Positions 17,777 through 27,795 of a stretch of DNA of 64,000 nucleotides are shown piece by piece. The DNA comes from Streptococcus oralis. GTDB lineage: Bacteria; Bacillota; Bacilli; Lactobacillales; Streptococcaceae. A model generated the notes under the pieces. That model saw only the letters and a program-made list of their open reading frames with translations, did no database searches and was not told the DNA's origin. Location: assembly GCF_016028255.1 (NCBI RefSeq), contig NZ_CP065707.1, positions 1,689,001-1,753,000 on the forward strand, given 5' to 3'. A program made the translations under genes and the position numbers. Each line of letters begins with the position of its first letter. Position 1 is the stretch's first letter.

Positions 17777-18654
17777 TATTGACCTCCTTCTACTGCTGTA
17801 ACGGTACCTGAAGCATCCTTTTGAACTTTCATTTCATTGATAGAGATGTAGCCCATGCCCTTAACAATTCCATTTTGGGCTTCGTCTGAGAGGATGAATT
17901 TTAAAAATTCAGTCGCCAACTCATTCGGCTGACCTAGGGTATACATGTGCTCATAAGACCACAAAGGCCAGTTGTTGGTCGTTACATTTTCAGACGTAGG
18001 CTCATACCCATTGAGCTTCATGGTCTTGACTGAGTCATCCACATAGGCAAAGGCAAGATAAGAAATGGCTCCTGGAGTTTGGGAGACAATCGACTTGACC
18101 ATTCCATTGGAATCCTGCTCTTGGCTCTGCATAGCAGATTGGCCATTCATTACGACATTGTCAAAGGTTGCTCGTGAACCAGAACTTGCTGCTCGGTTGA
18201 TGATTGAAATTGCCAGGTCTTTGCCCCCAACTTCTTTCCAATTGGTCACTTCACCTGTAAAGATTTTGCGAAGTTGCTCGGTTGTGAGATTTTCAACAGC
18301 CACTTCTTTGTTCACAATCACTGCCAGACCAGCCACTGCAACCTTGTGGTCTACTAGAGCTGAAGCATCAATTCCATCTTTTTCCTCAGCAAAGACGTCA
18401 GAGTTCCCGATGTCTACTGCTCCAGACTGCACCTGAGAAAGTCCTGTTCCCGAACCTCCACCTTGAACGTTGACTGTTTTTCCGATATTTTTTGAACCAA
18501 ATTCGTCTGCTGCGGCTTCAACCAAAGGCTGAAGAGCAGTTGAACCGACGGCTGTCATGGTTTCTCCACGATCAATCCAGCTTGCACATCCTGCTAGAGA
18601 GCCTGCCAGCAAAAGAGTCGCAAGAGATAGGACGAGCTTTTTTCTTTTTTTCAC
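17776..18654 (-). CDS. pstS: phosphate ABC transporter, phosphate-binding lipoprotein
   Basis: Captures inorganic phosphate outside the cell and hands it to PstCA. The start was set at GTG 18654 because AAGGAG lies 7 nt upstream and translation gives a classic lipoprotein signal ([22 protein letters not shown]); the longer open frame has no such support. The 292 residues show the phosphate-binding family blocks [29 protein letters not shown] and [10 protein letters not shown]. It is first in pstSCAB-B-phoU. No two-component phosphate regulator genes are in the window, and I found no clear Pho box in the 210 bases upstream. Confidence 0.95.
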   Translation of the reverse strand: MKKRKKLVLSLATLLLAGSLAGCASWIDRGETMTAVGSTALQPLVEAAADEFGSKNIGKTVNVQGGGSGTGLSQVQSGAVDIGNSDVFAEEKDGIDASALVDHKVAVAGLAVIVNKEVAVENLTTEQLRKIFTGEVTNWKEVGGKDLAISIINRAASSGSRATFDNVVMNGQSAMQSQEQDSNGMVKSIVSQTPGAISYLAFAYVDDSVKTMKLNGYEPTSENVTTNNWPLWSYEHMYTLGQPNELATEFLKFILSDEAQNGIVKGMGYISINEMKVQKDASGTVTAVEGGQ

Positions 18655-18864
18655 TATTTTTCTCCTTGAACATAATGATGAATGTTCTGATTTCTTCCGT
18701 TTGTCCTGATCATCCAATTATCATCAATGGTTGTCCCGCTTGATTTTATCTAGACATTCTTAGGGGCGGACAATTCCATCACATAATATAAGTAAAAATG
18801 AAAGACTATCAGAAAAAACTCATACTTCCAATATAACATAGAATAGATTCTTTGACTAGCTTTT

Positions 18865-20169
18865 TCACTTGAATCTGAGCCCTTTTGGATAATAATTTTT
18901 CAAAACATTTCCAGTAACTTTTGCAAAGCCTAATCCGTTTCCTTGAACCACAACTTGATACCAGCCATTTGGTAGACTTTCTGCTAACTGAACTGTCTCC
19001 CCAGCCACATATTTTACAAAGTTCTCATCCTTGATTTCTACCCTTTGTTTCACCTGACTTGGTTTTAAGGCCAATCCCAGAGCAAAGCTTGGTTCGAAGC
19101 GTTTCTTCTTAAAAGTACCCAGATGAAGTCCATTTCGGGCAATTTTAAGTTTCCCTAAATCAGGTAGCATCTCTGGTAAGAGATAAAGTTGGTCTCCAAA
19201 AGTTTGTAGTACGCCAATTAGCGATATTTTTAGATGTTTTTGGGCAAAATCATGCCACAAATCCAGTTGTTCACGACTGAGATTGCTCTTGCTGGCTTTG
19301 AATTTAGGTGCTGGATTTTCTCCCTTAAACTGCAGGTGGGCTACAAACTGGCCTTCTCCCTTGAAATGATGAGGGTACATTCGAGCCGTTTCAGGAAGAT
19401 CAATTCCTGCTACCATACCGTTCACATGCTCGACTGGAAGCAATTCAAAATCATAAGTATCAAGCAACCAGCGGACGATTTCTTCATTTTCCTCAGGTGA
19501 CCAAGTACAGGTCGAGTAGACCAGACGGCCACCTTCTGCAAGCATGGTCACTGCATCTTCTAGAATTTCCCTTTGGAGACTAGCACATTGACTAGGATAA
19601 TCGGTACTCCAATAGTCCATGGCATCTGGCTGCTTACGGAACATCCCTTCACCCGAGCAAGGGGCATCAAGGACAATCACATCAAAATAACCTTTAAAGA
19701 CCTTGGCTAAGCGGTCCGCAGACTCATTGGTCACAACTACGTTTGTAGCACCAAACCGCTCCATATTTTCCACTAAAATCTTAGCACGTTTACTTGAAAT
19801 TTCGTTGGAAATAAGGACTCCTTGATTAGCCAGATAAGCTGCTAGTTGAGTGGATTTTCCACCTGGTGCTGCCGCCAAGTCCAAGACCTTCATGCCAGGA
19901 CTTGGTTGAGCTACCTGGGCCACTATTTGAGCTGCAGGCTCTTGCGAATAAACGAAACCTGTCACGTGCTCTGGAGACTTTCCAGAGACCTTACCATAAT
20001 GCCCCCAAGGTGTATGAGGAATGGCATCTGCAAACGATAGCTGACTTTCTTTTAAGGGATTAACCCGAAAAGCCGATACCGCTTCCTGTTTAAAAGAGGC
20101 AAGAAAATCTCTTGCCTCATCTTCTAGTATCGCTTCATATTTTTCAACAAATCCTTCTGGAAATTGCAT
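18865..20169 (-). CDS. rsmF: RsmF/NOL1-NOP2-sun family rRNA cytosine-C5 methyltransferase
   Basis: Methylates cytosine in 16S rRNA with S-adenosylmethionine. The 434 residues show the SAM-binding VLDLAAAPGGKSTQLAAYL, the catalytic cysteine motif LDAPCSGEGMFRK and the second cysteine in LVYSTCTWSPEENE. A C-terminal RNA-binding (PUA-like) part ends in NYYPKGLRFK. It starts one base after the IMPase-like gene ends and closes the spx-led operon. The exact target base (several m5C sites exist) cannot be told from sequence. Confidence 0.92.
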   Translation of the reverse strand: MQFPEGFVEKYEAILEDEARDFLASFKQEAVSAFRVNPLKESQLSFADAIPHTPWGHYGKVSGKSPEHVTGFVYSQEPAAQIVAQVAQPSPGMKVLDLAAAPGGKSTQLAAYLANQGVLISNEISSKRAKILVENMERFGATNVVVTNESADRLAKVFKGYFDVIVLDAPCSGEGMFRKQPDAMDYWSTDYPSQCASLQREILEDAVTMLAEGGRLVYSTCTWSPEENEEIVRWLLDTYDFELLPVEHVNGMVAGIDLPETARMYPHHFKGEGQFVAHLQFKGENPAPKFKASKSNLSREQLDLWHDFAQKHLKISLIGVLQTFGDQLYLLPEMLPDLGKLKIARNGLHLGTFKKKRFEPSFALGLALKPSQVKQRVEIKDENFVKYVAGETVQLAESLPNGWYQVVVQGNGLGFAKVTGNVLKNYYPKGLRFK

Positions 20170-20943
20170 TTAATTTTCTTTCCTTTCATAAATATAGGAC
20201 TGAATCTCTTCTTGCATCTCGATTGGCACCATCATGACTGGCTGACGTGTTTGAAAATCAACAGGCTCACCAGAAACTGTAAGAAGACGATACCCCAGAC
20301 TTTCCCCTAAAATACTAGCCGCAGCGTAATCCCATGGCTGCAAGTAGGTAATATAGGTCAGCAGACGACCCGATAAAACCTTGGCAAAACTAATGGCCGC
20401 ACTGCCGTAGACACGGACTCCCAAAGCTGCTCGCCCCAAATCCGCCAGGCCCCACTCATTGGTTTCAAACATACCTGAGTTACCAGCCACTAAAAATTCT
20501 TGAAGAGATTTCTTTTTAAAAGTTGGTAAGGGCTCATTATTACGACAAGGAGGAAAGGCACCACCACCATGGTAACAATCGCCTTTCATGACATCATAAA
20601 TGATACCAAATTTGCCCACACCATTCTCAAAATAAGCCAACATCACAGCAAAATCTTCCTGCTGGGCGACAAAGTTATTGGTACCGTCAATGGGATCGAT
20701 CACCCAAACATTCCCCTGGCCGACTGCAGCACGTAAACAGCCCTCTTCTGCACAAATCAAGTCTTCTGGATAAGATGCTAAAATTCTCTGAACTAAGAGA
20801 TCCTGAACTTCCTTATCCAAACGCGTCACCAAGTCTGTAGGGGAAGACTTTCGCTCGACCTGCAAATCTTCTTTCATGTGGGCCAAAATGTAATCTGCAG
20901 CCTCTTGCACAATCTGTTTGGCAAATTCAAATTTAGTTTCCAA
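20170..20943 (-). CDS. inositol monophosphatase family protein
   Basis: Metal-dependent sugar-phosphate phosphatase fold, 257 residues. Metal-binding motifs: E-E in ICAEEGC, the block [12 protein letters not shown] near residue 80 and [16 protein letters not shown] near residue 205. The physiological substrate in streptococci is uncertain (inositol phosphate, NADP or pAp-type compounds are handled by relatives). It overlaps the UPF0223 gene by 11 bases. Confidence 0.9.
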   Translation of the reverse strand: METKFEFAKQIVQEAADYILAHMKEDLQVERKSSPTDLVTRLDKEVQDLLVQRILASYPEDLICAEEGCLRAAVGQGNVWVIDPIDGTNNFVAQQEDFAVMLAYFENGVGKFGIIYDVMKGDCYHGGGAFPPCRNNEPLPTFKKKSLQEFLVAGNSGMFETNEWGLADLGRAALGVRVYGSAAISFAKVLSGRLLTYITYLQPWDYAAASILGESLGYRLLTVSGEPVDFQTRQPVMMVPIEMQEEIQSYIYERKEN

Positions 20944-21211
20944 GAGAAATCTTCCCTTCTCTTTTTTCTTTTGCTAATTGAACTGCATGATAGAAGGAAT
21001 AACCGCTAGCCGTCTCAAATTCGCGGCCTAGGCGTTTTTCTTCACTTTTGCTCGGAACGACAGACTTAAATTCCTTGTAAGACTCTAGCAGTTTTTTTGC
21101 TTCTACCTTGTCTTCATAGGCAGCTTCAACATCATTAAAAAAAGAAAGCACTGAAGCAAGTTCTTCAGTGCTCCACGACAAATCTAGTGGGTAACTATAC
21201 TGTTTGTTCAT
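20933..21211 (-). CDS. UPF0223 family protein
   Basis: A 92-residue, mostly helical, charged cytoplasmic protein. The opening [29 protein letters not shown] matches the UPF0223 family, whose function is unknown. Its start directly abuts the spx stop and its end overlaps the phosphatase gene, so it is embedded in the operon. In many Firmicutes this gene adjoins the same phosphatase. Confidence 0.88.
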   Translation of the reverse strand: MNKQYSYPLDLSWSTEELASVLSFFNDVEAAYEDKVEAKKLLESYKEFKSVVPSKSEEKRLGREFETASGYSFYHAVQLAKEKREGKISLGN

Positions 21212-21613
21212 CTATCCAATACCAGCTCTCAATGTTGCTTCTTTTAGTTCTTGTTTACGGTAACTACGAGGGAGAAAAGCACGAATCTCATCTTCATTAA
21301 AACCGATCTGCATGCGTTTGGTATCAATAATAATTGGGCGACGCAAAAGACTAGGATATTGCTCAATCAACTGAAGCAACTCCGATACCGAAATACTCTC
21401 TACATCAATATCCAATTTTTGGAAAATTTTTGAACGAGTTGAAATGATGTCATCAGTACCATTTTCGGTCAAGGAAAGAATGTGTTGCAATTCTTTTCTT
21501 GTTAAAGGACTGGTCATAATATTGTGCTCCTCAAAAGGAACTTTATGCGTCTCTAACCAGGCCTTTGCCTTACGACATGATGTACAGCTCGGTGATAAAA
21601 ATAGTGTAATCAT
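21212..21613 (-). CDS. spx: Spx/ArsC-family transcriptional regulator
   Basis: A 133-residue thioredoxin-fold protein. Spx proteins bind the RNA polymerase alpha C-terminal domain and redirect transcription under thiol stress. The redox motif SPSCTSCRKAK has the CxxC pair near residues 10-13, and the conserved RRPIIIDTKRMQIGFNEDEIRAFLPR segment is present. Streptococci carry two Spx paralogs; I cannot say which this is. It heads the spx-UPF0223-phosphatase-rsmF operon, with a TATAAT box on the minus strand at about 21648. Confidence 0.9.
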   Translation of the reverse strand: MITLFLSPSCTSCRKAKAWLETHKVPFEEHNIMTSPLTRKELQHILSLTENGTDDIISTRSKIFQKLDIDVESISVSELLQLIEQYPSLLRRPIIIDTKRMQIGFNEDEIRAFLPRSYRKQELKEATLRAGIG

Positions 21614-21681
21614 GCTTTTCTCTTCTTTATCTATACTTTGCTATTCTTATTATACAAAAAAATAAAGCGCTTGACTAGCAA

Positions 21682-21713
21682 TTTCTAGAAAAAAGCCTAT
21701 TTTTTTCTAGAAA
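21682..21713. repeat. perfect 13-bp inverted repeat upstream of spx
   Basis: TTTCTAGAAAAAA (21682-21694) and TTTTTTCTAGAAA (21701-21713) flank GCCTAT. It would form a hairpin on either strand and lies about 70-100 bases upstream of spx. Confidence 0.7.
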
Positions 21714-21747
21714 AATAGACTGTATGCGAACGAATTACTCAATTCCA

Positions 21748-21787
21748 ATGAAGTTAATTCACTCCTCGTAAGAATTTTTAACTTCAT
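21748..21787. repeat. 10-bp inverted repeat downstream of the DUF1461 gene
   Basis: ATGAAGTTAA (21748-21757) and TTAACTTCAT (21778-21787) are perfect complements with a 20-base spacer. There is no T-run on the minus strand, so it is not a standard terminator; it may protect an mRNA 3' end or bind a protein. Confidence 0.6.
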
Positions 21788-21810
21788 CTCTGTTTTATCA
21801 ATGCAACACA

Positions 21811-22431
21811 TTAAAGTATTCTACGACTTTTCAAATAAAGAAAACCAAAGAAACTTTCATAGAGTCCAAAGAAGAGAAGGAAAGCATGGAGGAAGAAGGT
21901 CTCTGGTAAAATCAAAATAACGGGATCCTTTGCGGGATCAAAAAGCCAGGTATCATCTCCCACAAAGAGAATCTGATGGAAGAGAGTAAAGAATTGCTCA
22001 AAACCAATCAACACTCCCACAAGCCCAATGATTAGAGGCAATAGCACTAAAGCCAGGATACTTTTACGATATAGGGGTAGAAAGCCTTTTTTTACTATAT
22101 TTTTAACAAAGAAATAGAAACTTGGCAGTGTCACCAATGTGACTAGCTGAACCAAGTGGAAGAGATTCTTCACCACTGCAAAGTGGTGCAGGCCTGCCGC
22201 TGACGAACGAAAATCTGGCATCTCTAAGACCTGACTAAAGGGATTGGTCAGGTAATTCATCAAAATTTGAAAGTTGTACTGAATGGTTTCGGATTTTAGA
22301 TAGACTCTATCCGTTAAATTCAGCCACTCAATCTCCATAGGATAGAAAATCCAAGCTAGATAAATGGTTAAGAGAATAGAAAGGGAGAGGAAAAAAAGCA
22401 CACTTCCCCAAAAAGTTAGTTTAGTTTTCAT
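21811..22431 (-). CDS. TIGR01906/DUF1461 family integral membrane protein
   Basis: A 206-residue membrane protein with about five hydrophobic segments and large extracytoplasmic loops ([23 protein letters not shown]). It matches the DUF1461 (TIGR01906) family of unknown function. The start was placed at ATG 22431 ([18 protein letters not shown]); it overlaps the end of the HAD gene by 11 bases and is probably translated by coupling because no Shine-Dalgarno is evident. Last gene of the hemW operon. Confidence 0.85.
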   Translation of the reverse strand: MKTKLTFWGSVLFFLSLSILLTIYLAWIFYPMEIEWLNLTDRVYLKSETIQYNFQILMNYLTNPFSQVLEMPDFRSSAAGLHHFAVVKNLFHLVQLVTLVTLPSFYFFVKNIVKKGFLPLYRKSILALVLLPLIIGLVGVLIGFEQFFTLFHQILFVGDDTWLFDPAKDPVILILPETFFLHAFLLFFGLYESFFGFLYLKSRRIL

Positions 22432-23194
22432 CAAAATCCCACTCCGCAAGACTAGAAAGCACATGAGTTGGGGCGATTGGCAAGTCCGCCACTTCTTCTG
22501 CCTTGGTAAAACCTGTCGTCACCAAGAGCGTTGGAATGCCATTGTCAATCCCTGCTCGGATATCTGTCAGGTAGTTATCCCCCACCATGAGCAATTCTTC
22601 TCGTTTCAAGCCCAAGTGCTCAACTGCCTTGTCCATAATGATAGCATTCGGTTTCCCGATATAAACCGGTTTGACCCGTGTTGATGCTTCAAGAAGTGTT
22701 ACAAGTGACCCCGCACCTGGCAAAAGACCACGCTCTGTTGGGATATTAAGGTCTGGATTGGTTCCGATAAAGTGAGCACCTTTTTGGATAGCTAGTGTAG
22801 CCGTCGCAAATTTTTCATAGTCGACTTGCCAGTCCAGTCCAACTACCACATAGGCAGGATTTTGCTTATCTTCGACATAACCAGCCGCCTGAATGGCATC
22901 CTTGAGTCCTGCTTCTCCGATGACATAGACTGTCTTTTCCAGTCCCAAGTCATTCATATAGTCGATGGTTGCCAAAGTCGCTGTGTAGACAGTTGATAGA
23001 GGCGTGTTGATATTAAAATTCTGAGCCAACATCTCTTGAACGCTCTCAGGAGTACGAGTTGTATTATTAGTCACAAAGAGATAGGGAATCTCTCGTTTTT
23101 GCAATTCATGCACAAAAGCCTCACCTGCGGGAATCCGGTCTTTTCCCTTGTAAATGGTTCCGTCTAAATCAATTAAATAACCTTTATAAGCCAT
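22421..23194 (-). CDS. HAD-superfamily phosphatase, NagD-like (TIGR01457)
   Basis: Cytoplasmic phosphatase with a C2 cap, 257 residues. HAD motif I is DLDGTIYKG, motif [11 protein letters not shown], motif III around [16 protein letters not shown], motif [19 protein letters not shown]. Relatives dephosphorylate small sugar or nucleotide phosphates; the substrate here is not determined. It follows the thioesterase gene by 10 bases. Confidence 0.92.
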   Translation of the reverse strand: MAYKGYLIDLDGTIYKGKDRIPAGEAFVHELQKREIPYLFVTNNTTRTPESVQEMLAQNFNINTPLSTVYTATLATIDYMNDLGLEKTVYVIGEAGLKDAIQAAGYVEDKQNPAYVVVGLDWQVDYEKFATATLAIQKGAHFIGTNPDLNIPTERGLLPGAGSLVTLLEASTRVKPVYIGKPNAIIMDKAVEHLGLKREELLMVGDNYLTDIRAGIDNGIPTLLVTTGFTKAEEVADLPIAPTHVLSSLAEWDFDEN

Positions 23195-23204
23195 ATCGTC
23201 CTTT

Positions 23205-23942
23205 CTAATTGCCTTTAATTTCTTGCCATGTAATCATAGCTTGGGCATTGATCTCGCCATCACTGATAATCTCATGCTTGCTTTCTAGTCCATTGAGTTC
23301 ATATGCTGAAGCAATCATACCACCTGGTCGCACTTCTTTGACATATTTGAGATTGATTTTCTTTGGAATATACTTGGTCAAAAAGTCTGCTCCCATGACC
23401 TCAAAAATCCAATCCAGATATTTACTATTATTGACATGACCATTCATATCCAAGTCGTAAAAACGAACATGGTAGTCTTTACTGATCGGGTCTTCTAGGT
23501 TAGCATACTTCGGCCCACGGATGAGTTTTTTATCAAACTCAGACTGGTAAGGAGCAACAATCTCCGGTTCGACAGCATGGACTTTACGACTATCTCTGTC
23601 CATGAGAACAAAGGTTGCCAACATGCGAATGATTTCTTGGCCTGCTTCATCATAGATGGTGAAACGGCGGTAGCAAAAAAGACGATTGTAAGTCAATGCT
23701 TCTGTTTCAATCGTAATCTCCTCAGCAAAGCGAGGCAAGCGAACCACGTCAATTTCATAATCCGTGATAATCCAGACCAGATTGTAGCGTTCCAAGACGT
23801 CCTTGTCACTGACTCCCAGCTCAATCGATTGCATACCTGATACTTGCAAGGACAGCAAAATCACATCTGGAAGTTTGATATGACCGTTCATGTCCGCCAT
23901 ATCAAAAGGAATTTTCATTTTCATTTGATAAGTTAAACCCAT
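23205..23942 (-). CDS. acyl-ACP thioesterase
   Basis: Releases fatty acids from acyl carrier protein, 245 residues made of two hot-dog folds like plant FatA/FatB. Typical blocks are [18 protein letters not shown] at the start and [24 protein letters not shown] in the second domain with the conserved D-N-H. It begins 4 bases after hemW ends, so the two are co-transcribed. Confidence 0.92.
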   Translation of the reverse strand: MGLTYQMKMKIPFDMADMNGHIKLPDVILLSLQVSGMQSIELGVSDKDVLERYNLVWIITDYEIDVVRLPRFAEEITIETEALTYNRLFCYRRFTIYDEAGQEIIRMLATFVLMDRDSRKVHAVEPEIVAPYQSEFDKKLIRGPKYANLEDPISKDYHVRFYDLDMNGHVNNSKYLDWIFEVMGADFLTKYIPKKINLKYVKEVRPGGMIASAYELNGLESKHEIISDGEINAQAMITWQEIKGN

Positions 23943-23946
23943 TGTT

Positions 23947-25077
23947 CTACTCCAAAATAAATCGTTCTGCTACAGTGTCTCCCAAGAAGAGACCTCTCTT
24001 TGTCATTCGGACACGATCACCGTCGATCTGCATGAGTCCTTGTTGAACCAAGTCTCTGATGATTTCGCCATAAAGTCCATCAAAGGACCGTCCAAATTTT
24101 TCCTCAAATAGTGCCATGGAAACCCCAGATTTCTTGCGGAGTCCCAGAAACATTTCTTCTTCCATCTGCTCCCTTTGACTCAGGTGTTCTTCTGTTATCC
24201 GAGCATTTCCTGCCTCTACCGCACTGAGATAGTGGCGGATAGGACCGTGGTTTTTATAACGTACCCCGTTCACATAACCTGAAGCACCCGCACCGATACC
24301 ATAATACTCGGCATTGTCCCAGTACATGAGATTGTGGCGACTTTCAAATCCGGGTTTAGAGAAATTGGAAATCTCATAATGCTCAAAACCAGCTCGCTCA
24401 AGCTCTGCGATGATGTACTCAAACATCTCAGCTTCAAGTTCCTCCTTAGGCAAAGGCAACTTCCCACGTCGCATGCGGTTCATAAAGACCGTATGATTTT
24501 CCAAAATCAAGCTATAAAGGCTCATATGAGGAATATCAAGCGAGATAGCCTTAGCTACATTGTCCTTGACCTGAGCCATAGTTTGACCTGGAAGAGCATA
24601 GATTAGATCGATGGAGATATTGTCAAAACTAGCCAGTTTGAGGCGGTCGATATTTTCATAAATATCCTTCTCCAAGTGACTACGCCCAATCTTTTTCAGC
24701 ATTTTGTCATCAAAAGTCTGCACTCCCAAGGAAATACGATTGACTGGTGACTGTTTCAAAACCGCAATCTTATCCGCATCCAAGTCGCCTGGGTTGGCCT
24801 CAATGGTCAACTCTTCCAAGACAGACAAGTCTAGATTTTTAGTCAAGCCATCTAAGAGTAGCTCTAATTGCGGAGCTGACAAAGCCGTTGGCGTCCCACC
24901 TCCAATGTAGAGAGTTCGCAACTTTTGGATATCATAAGAACGAAACTCCTCTAGCAGATGCTCCAGATAACTATCTACTGGTTGATTCTTGATAAAAACT
25001 TTTGAAAAGTCACAATAATAACAAATCTGTGTACAAAAGGGAATATGCACGTAGGCGGACGTTGGTTTTTTCTGCAT
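23947..25077 (-). CDS. hemW: radical SAM heme chaperone HemW-like
   Basis: A 376-residue radical SAM protein, often annotated as oxygen-independent coproporphyrinogen III oxidase but more likely the heme chaperone HemW. The iron-sulfur motif PFCTQICYYCDF (CxxxCxxC) is near residue 15, and YIGGGTPTALS and a C-terminal winged-helix part follow. The start at ATG 25077 gives the family-standard MQKKPTSAYVHIPF. There is no Shine-Dalgarno; instead an extended -10 (TGGTATAAT) ends 7 nt before the ATG, so the mRNA is probably leaderless. The longer open frame runs through the upstream terminator and is unlikely. Confidence 0.92.
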   Translation of the reverse strand: MQKKPTSAYVHIPFCTQICYYCDFSKVFIKNQPVDSYLEHLLEEFRSYDIQKLRTLYIGGGTPTALSAPQLELLLDGLTKNLDLSVLEELTIEANPGDLDADKIAVLKQSPVNRISLGVQTFDDKMLKKIGRSHLEKDIYENIDRLKLASFDNISIDLIYALPGQTMAQVKDNVAKAISLDIPHMSLYSLILENHTVFMNRMRRGKLPLPKEELEAEMFEYIIAELERAGFEHYEISNFSKPGFESRHNLMYWDNAEYYGIGAGASGYVNGVRYKNHGPIRHYLSAVEAGNARITEEHLSQREQMEEEMFLGLRKKSGVSMALFEEKFGRSFDGLYGEIIRDLVQQGLMQIDGDRVRMTKRGLFLGDTVAERFILE

Positions 25078-25084
25078 AGTATTT

Positions 25085-25093
25085 ATTATACCA
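25085..25093 (-). promoter_or_regulatory. extended -10 promoter of hemW (leaderless)
   Basis: TG-G-TATAAT on the minus strand, with TATAAT at 25085-25090 and 7 bases to the start codon. There is no good -35 at 17 bp; the TG extension compensates. Confidence 0.7.
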
Positions 25094-25118
25094 CAAAGAC
25101 AGGCTTGCAGATAAAAAT

Positions 25119-25145
25119 CACCATCTCCAAAAACCAGAGATGGTG
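25119..25145 (-). terminator. terminator after the hprK-lgt operon
   Basis: CACCATCTC and GAGATGGTG pair perfectly; the minus strand continues with GATTTTTATC. It lies right after the YtxH-like gene. Confidence 0.85.
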
Positions 25146-25150
25146 TTACC

Positions 25151-25549
25151 TTATACTTCAGTAATATCGATGATGATTTCTTCTTGGCCTTCAGCAACGT
25201 CTGGAGTTACTGACTGTTCTTGCCACTGCTCCTTGAGATTGTTAAAGGTTTCCTTGGATGCTTCTGTCGCTTGTCGAGCACAGTTTTTAGCTTGGTCAAG
25301 GACACTATCAAAAGTGATTTCACCAGATTCTACTTGTTCCTTTGTTTTCAGCACAAAGTCAGTTGCCTGTTCCTTCACTTCTGTCAGTTTTTCACAAACC
25401 TGCTCTCTAGCGTATTCTGGATCTTCTCTCAAATCATCTAGAAAATCCTGAGCTTGACTACAAACTTGCTTACCCTTATCACTCGTCAAAAACAAAGCAA
25501 GAGCAGCACCAGAAACCGTTCCTAAAAGGATTGAGGATAGTTTTCCCAT
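25151..25549 (-). CDS. YtxH-like membrane-anchored protein
   Basis: A 132-residue protein: one N-terminal glycine/alanine-rich hydrophobic segment (LSSILLGTVSGAALALFLTS) followed by the YtxH-type SDKGKQV and a long amphipathic helical, coiled-coil-like region and an acidic tail (EGQEEIIIDITEV). Likely anchored in the membrane with the helical part in the cytoplasm. Function unknown. It sits 15 bases after the DUF948 gene; the pair occurs together in many Firmicutes. Confidence 0.82.
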   Translation of the reverse strand: MGKLSSILLGTVSGAALALFLTSDKGKQVCSQAQDFLDDLREDPEYAREQVCEKLTEVKEQATDFVLKTKEQVESGEITFDSVLDQAKNCARQATEASKETFNNLKEQWQEQSVTPDVAEGQEEIIIDITEV

Positions 25550-25564
25550 AAGATTTCTCCTTTT

Positions 25565-25948
25565 CTATTTTTTGAAAAATTTACTTGCGAAACGAAGAGC
25601 GGACAAGCTTGCACCTGTTTTAATGGTCTTTGAACCAGCTGATGAAGCTTTTTTACCTAAAACACGGGCATGTTGGTTGAGATCAGATACTGACTCTGAC
25701 AAGTCTGCCACAGCCGTAAAGAGTGGATCAATCGTCGCAACTTTGATATTGATATCGTCTGCTAACACATTGACCTTAGCCAGTAATTCATTAGTCTGAT
25801 GCAAGGTAACGTTCACATCTGAGCTCAATGTTTTGATGGTTTTCTCTGTCTCATCAATCATACGACCTGCTTTTTGAATCGTGATTGTCAAATAGACTAA
25901 ACAGACGATCAAAGCAATCGCAACAAGAATATATGCAACTTCTAACAT
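25565..25948 (-). CDS. DUF948 domain-containing protein
   Basis: A 127-residue protein with an N-terminal membrane helix (VAYILVAIALIVCLVYLTITI) and a long helical stretch containing regularly spaced hydrophobics (TLSSDVNVTLHQTNELLAKVNVLADDINIKV), as in the DUF948 family. Probably a membrane-anchored coiled-coil protein; function unknown. Its start directly abuts the lgt stop. Confidence 0.85.
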   Translation of the reverse strand: MLEVAYILVAIALIVCLVYLTITIQKAGRMIDETEKTIKTLSSDVNVTLHQTNELLAKVNVLADDINIKVATIDPLFTAVADLSESVSDLNQHARVLGKKASSAGSKTIKTGASLSALRFASKFFKK

Positions 25949-26737
25949 TTATTTTTCCTCCTCTGTATGATAGAAAGGGGCTTTCTTCCGATTTTGATAA
26001 AGTATGATAAAAATACCGAGTCCGATAAGGACAACTGATAACCATTGGGAAACTCGCAGCCCAAAGAACATAAGACTATCTGTCCGCATCCCTTCGATGA
26101 TCATACGACCAAAGCCATACCAAATCAAGTAGAATGCCGTGATCTGACCGCGTCTGATTCCTTTTAATTTTCGTCTAAAAATCAAAATCAAAGCAAAACC
26201 GATCATATTCCAAACCGACTCATATAGAAAGGTCGGTTGACGATAGCTCCCCTCGATGTACATCTGGTCACGAATAAAGCCTGGCAAATAATCCAGATTA
26301 TCCACTGCTGCACCGTAGGCTTCTTGGTTAAAGAAATTTCCCCAGCGGCCTAAACTCTGGGCAATCATGACGCTCGGTGCTGCAATATCTAAGAAATCCC
26401 AAGTATTAATCAGCTTTCTATCTGCAAAGATATAAAGAACAATAGCCCCTGCTATCAAACCTCCATAAATGGCCAAACCACCATTCCAGATGGCAATGAT
26501 TTCACCTGGATTTTGCAGGTAATAATCTAAACGAAAGAGTACGTAGTATAGTCTAGCACCTAAAATAGCTACCGGAAAAGCAATCAGGATAAAATCCAAA
26601 ATATCATCTGATAGAATTTTCTTTTTGGGAGCTTCTTTCATGGCAAGGTAGACAGCCAAGACCAATCCAGCCACAATACACAAAGCATACCAACGAATGG
26701 AAAAAGGACCGATTTCAAACGCAACTGGATTAATCAT
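25949..26737 (-). CDS. lgt: prolipoprotein diacylglyceryl transferase
   Basis: Membrane enzyme that transfers diacylglycerol from phosphatidylglycerol to the lipobox cysteine of prolipoproteins, needed for PstS and the other lipoproteins here. The 262 residues have seven membrane segments; the signature [13 protein letters not shown] is near residue 131 and RQPTFLYES downstream. It overlaps the end of hprK by 8 bases, an arrangement conserved across Firmicutes. Confidence 0.97.
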   Translation of the reverse strand: MINPVAFEIGPFSIRWYALCIVAGLVLAVYLAMKEAPKKKILSDDILDFILIAFPVAILGARLYYVLFRLDYYLQNPGEIIAIWNGGLAIYGGLIAGAIVLYIFADRKLINTWDFLDIAAPSVMIAQSLGRWGNFFNQEAYGAAVDNLDYLPGFIRDQMYIEGSYRQPTFLYESVWNMIGFALILIFRRKLKGIRRGQITAFYLIWYGFGRMIIEGMRTDSLMFFGLRVSQWLSVVLIGLGIFIILYQNRKKAPFYHTEEEK

Positions 26738-27665
26738 CTTTCACCTCATTTTTGGAGATGAGATTAGTCAAGCGTTCTTCAAATAAACGCGTCGCATCAA
26801 AGCCCATTTCCTTAGCGCGATAGTTCATAGCTGCCGCCTCAATAACAACGGAGATATTGCGTCCTGTTTTTACTGGAATGCGGATACGTGGAATCGTTAC
26901 ACCAGAAACTTCGAGTTCTTCGGCATTATTTCCTAGACGGTCAAAGGTCTTATGGGTATCATAATTTTCCAAGTAAACAGCCAACTGGACTTGTGAGGAA
27001 TCTTTTACAGCACTTGCTCCGTAGAGACTCATCACGTCAATAATACCCACTCCACGAATCTCAAGTAAATGCTTCAATATTTCAGCGGGCTCTCCCCAAA
27101 GGGTCATTTCATCCTTGGCAAAGATATCTACACGGTCGTCTGCTACCAAACGGTGTCCACGTTTCACAAGCTCAAGACCTGTCTCACTCTTACCGATACC
27201 ACTATCCCCTTGGATCAAGACACCCATGCCATAGATGTCCATCAAGACACCATGCACGCTCGTACGTTCAGCCAAACGGGAATCAAGGTAGCTAGATAAC
27301 TCTCCAGATAAACGACTGGTTGATGTTCGACTGGTTAAAATCGCAATCTTACATTCCCTAGCAGCTTTCAACATTTCTTCTGGCACTACCAAGCCACGAG
27401 CAACGATGACAGCAGGTGTTTCAGGTAGAAACATTTTCTTCAAAACTTGATAACGGTTATGGGCAGGCATAGCGACCAAATAGGACCACTCCTTCATCCC
27501 TAACAGTTGAATCCGTTCTGGAGTATAGTAATCAAAATAGCCCGTCATTTCAAGACCAGGTCTCATAATGTCCGCAGTGTTGATTTCCTTTTCAAGCAAT
27601 TCGCCTTCACCATAGACAATATCTAGTCTGAGCTTTTCAATGACTTCTCTTACTAAAACCGACAT
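26730..27665 (-). CDS. hprK: HPr kinase/phosphorylase
   Basis: Phosphorylates HPr on Ser46 and reverses it, the sensor step of CcpA-dependent carbon catabolite control. The 311 residues match the family exactly. The Walker [10 protein letters not shown] (near residue 153) and the HPrK signature [19 protein letters not shown] are clear. The start was set at ATG 27665 because GAAGGAGG lies just upstream; the longer frame only adds the TTG inside it. An extended -10 (TGATATAAT) lies on the minus strand at 27697-27705. Confidence 0.97.
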   Translation of the reverse strand: MSVLVREVIEKLRLDIVYGEGELLEKEINTADIMRPGLEMTGYFDYYTPERIQLLGMKEWSYLVAMPAHNRYQVLKKMFLPETPAVIVARGLVVPEEMLKAARECKIAILTSRTSTSRLSGELSSYLDSRLAERTSVHGVLMDIYGMGVLIQGDSGIGKSETGLELVKRGHRLVADDRVDIFAKDEMTLWGEPAEILKHLLEIRGVGIIDVMSLYGASAVKDSSQVQLAVYLENYDTHKTFDRLGNNAEELEVSGVTIPRIRIPVKTGRNISVVIEAAAMNYRAKEMGFDATRLFEERLTNLISKNEVKDD

Positions 27666-27696
27666 AATTTCCTCCTTCAATCGAGTTCTCCCTACT

Positions 27697-27705
27697 ATTA
27701 TATCA
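27697..27705 (-). promoter_or_regulatory. extended -10 promoter of hprK operon
   Basis: TG-A-TATAAT on the minus strand with TATAAT at 27697-27702, 31 bases before the hprK start. The -35 region is weak. Confidence 0.6.
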
Positions 27706-27762
27706 AATTGTAGTTGGAAGTTTCCTTTTTTTGCAGGATTTACAGTATTTATTTAAAAATAA

Positions 27763-27786
27763 AAAGGCTAGATTTCTCTAGCCTTT
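27763..27786 (-). terminator. terminator after rpsU
   Basis: AAAGGCTAGA and TCTAGCCTTT pair perfectly around TTTC; the minus strand continues with TTTTATTTTTAAAT. It separates rpsU from the hprK promoter. Confidence 0.9.
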
Positions 27787-27795
27787 CATTTCCAA

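Noticed and set aside
25078-25197. 40-residue N-terminal extension of HemW
   Set aside because: It would start upstream of the promoter's -10 and cross the terminator of the preceding operon.
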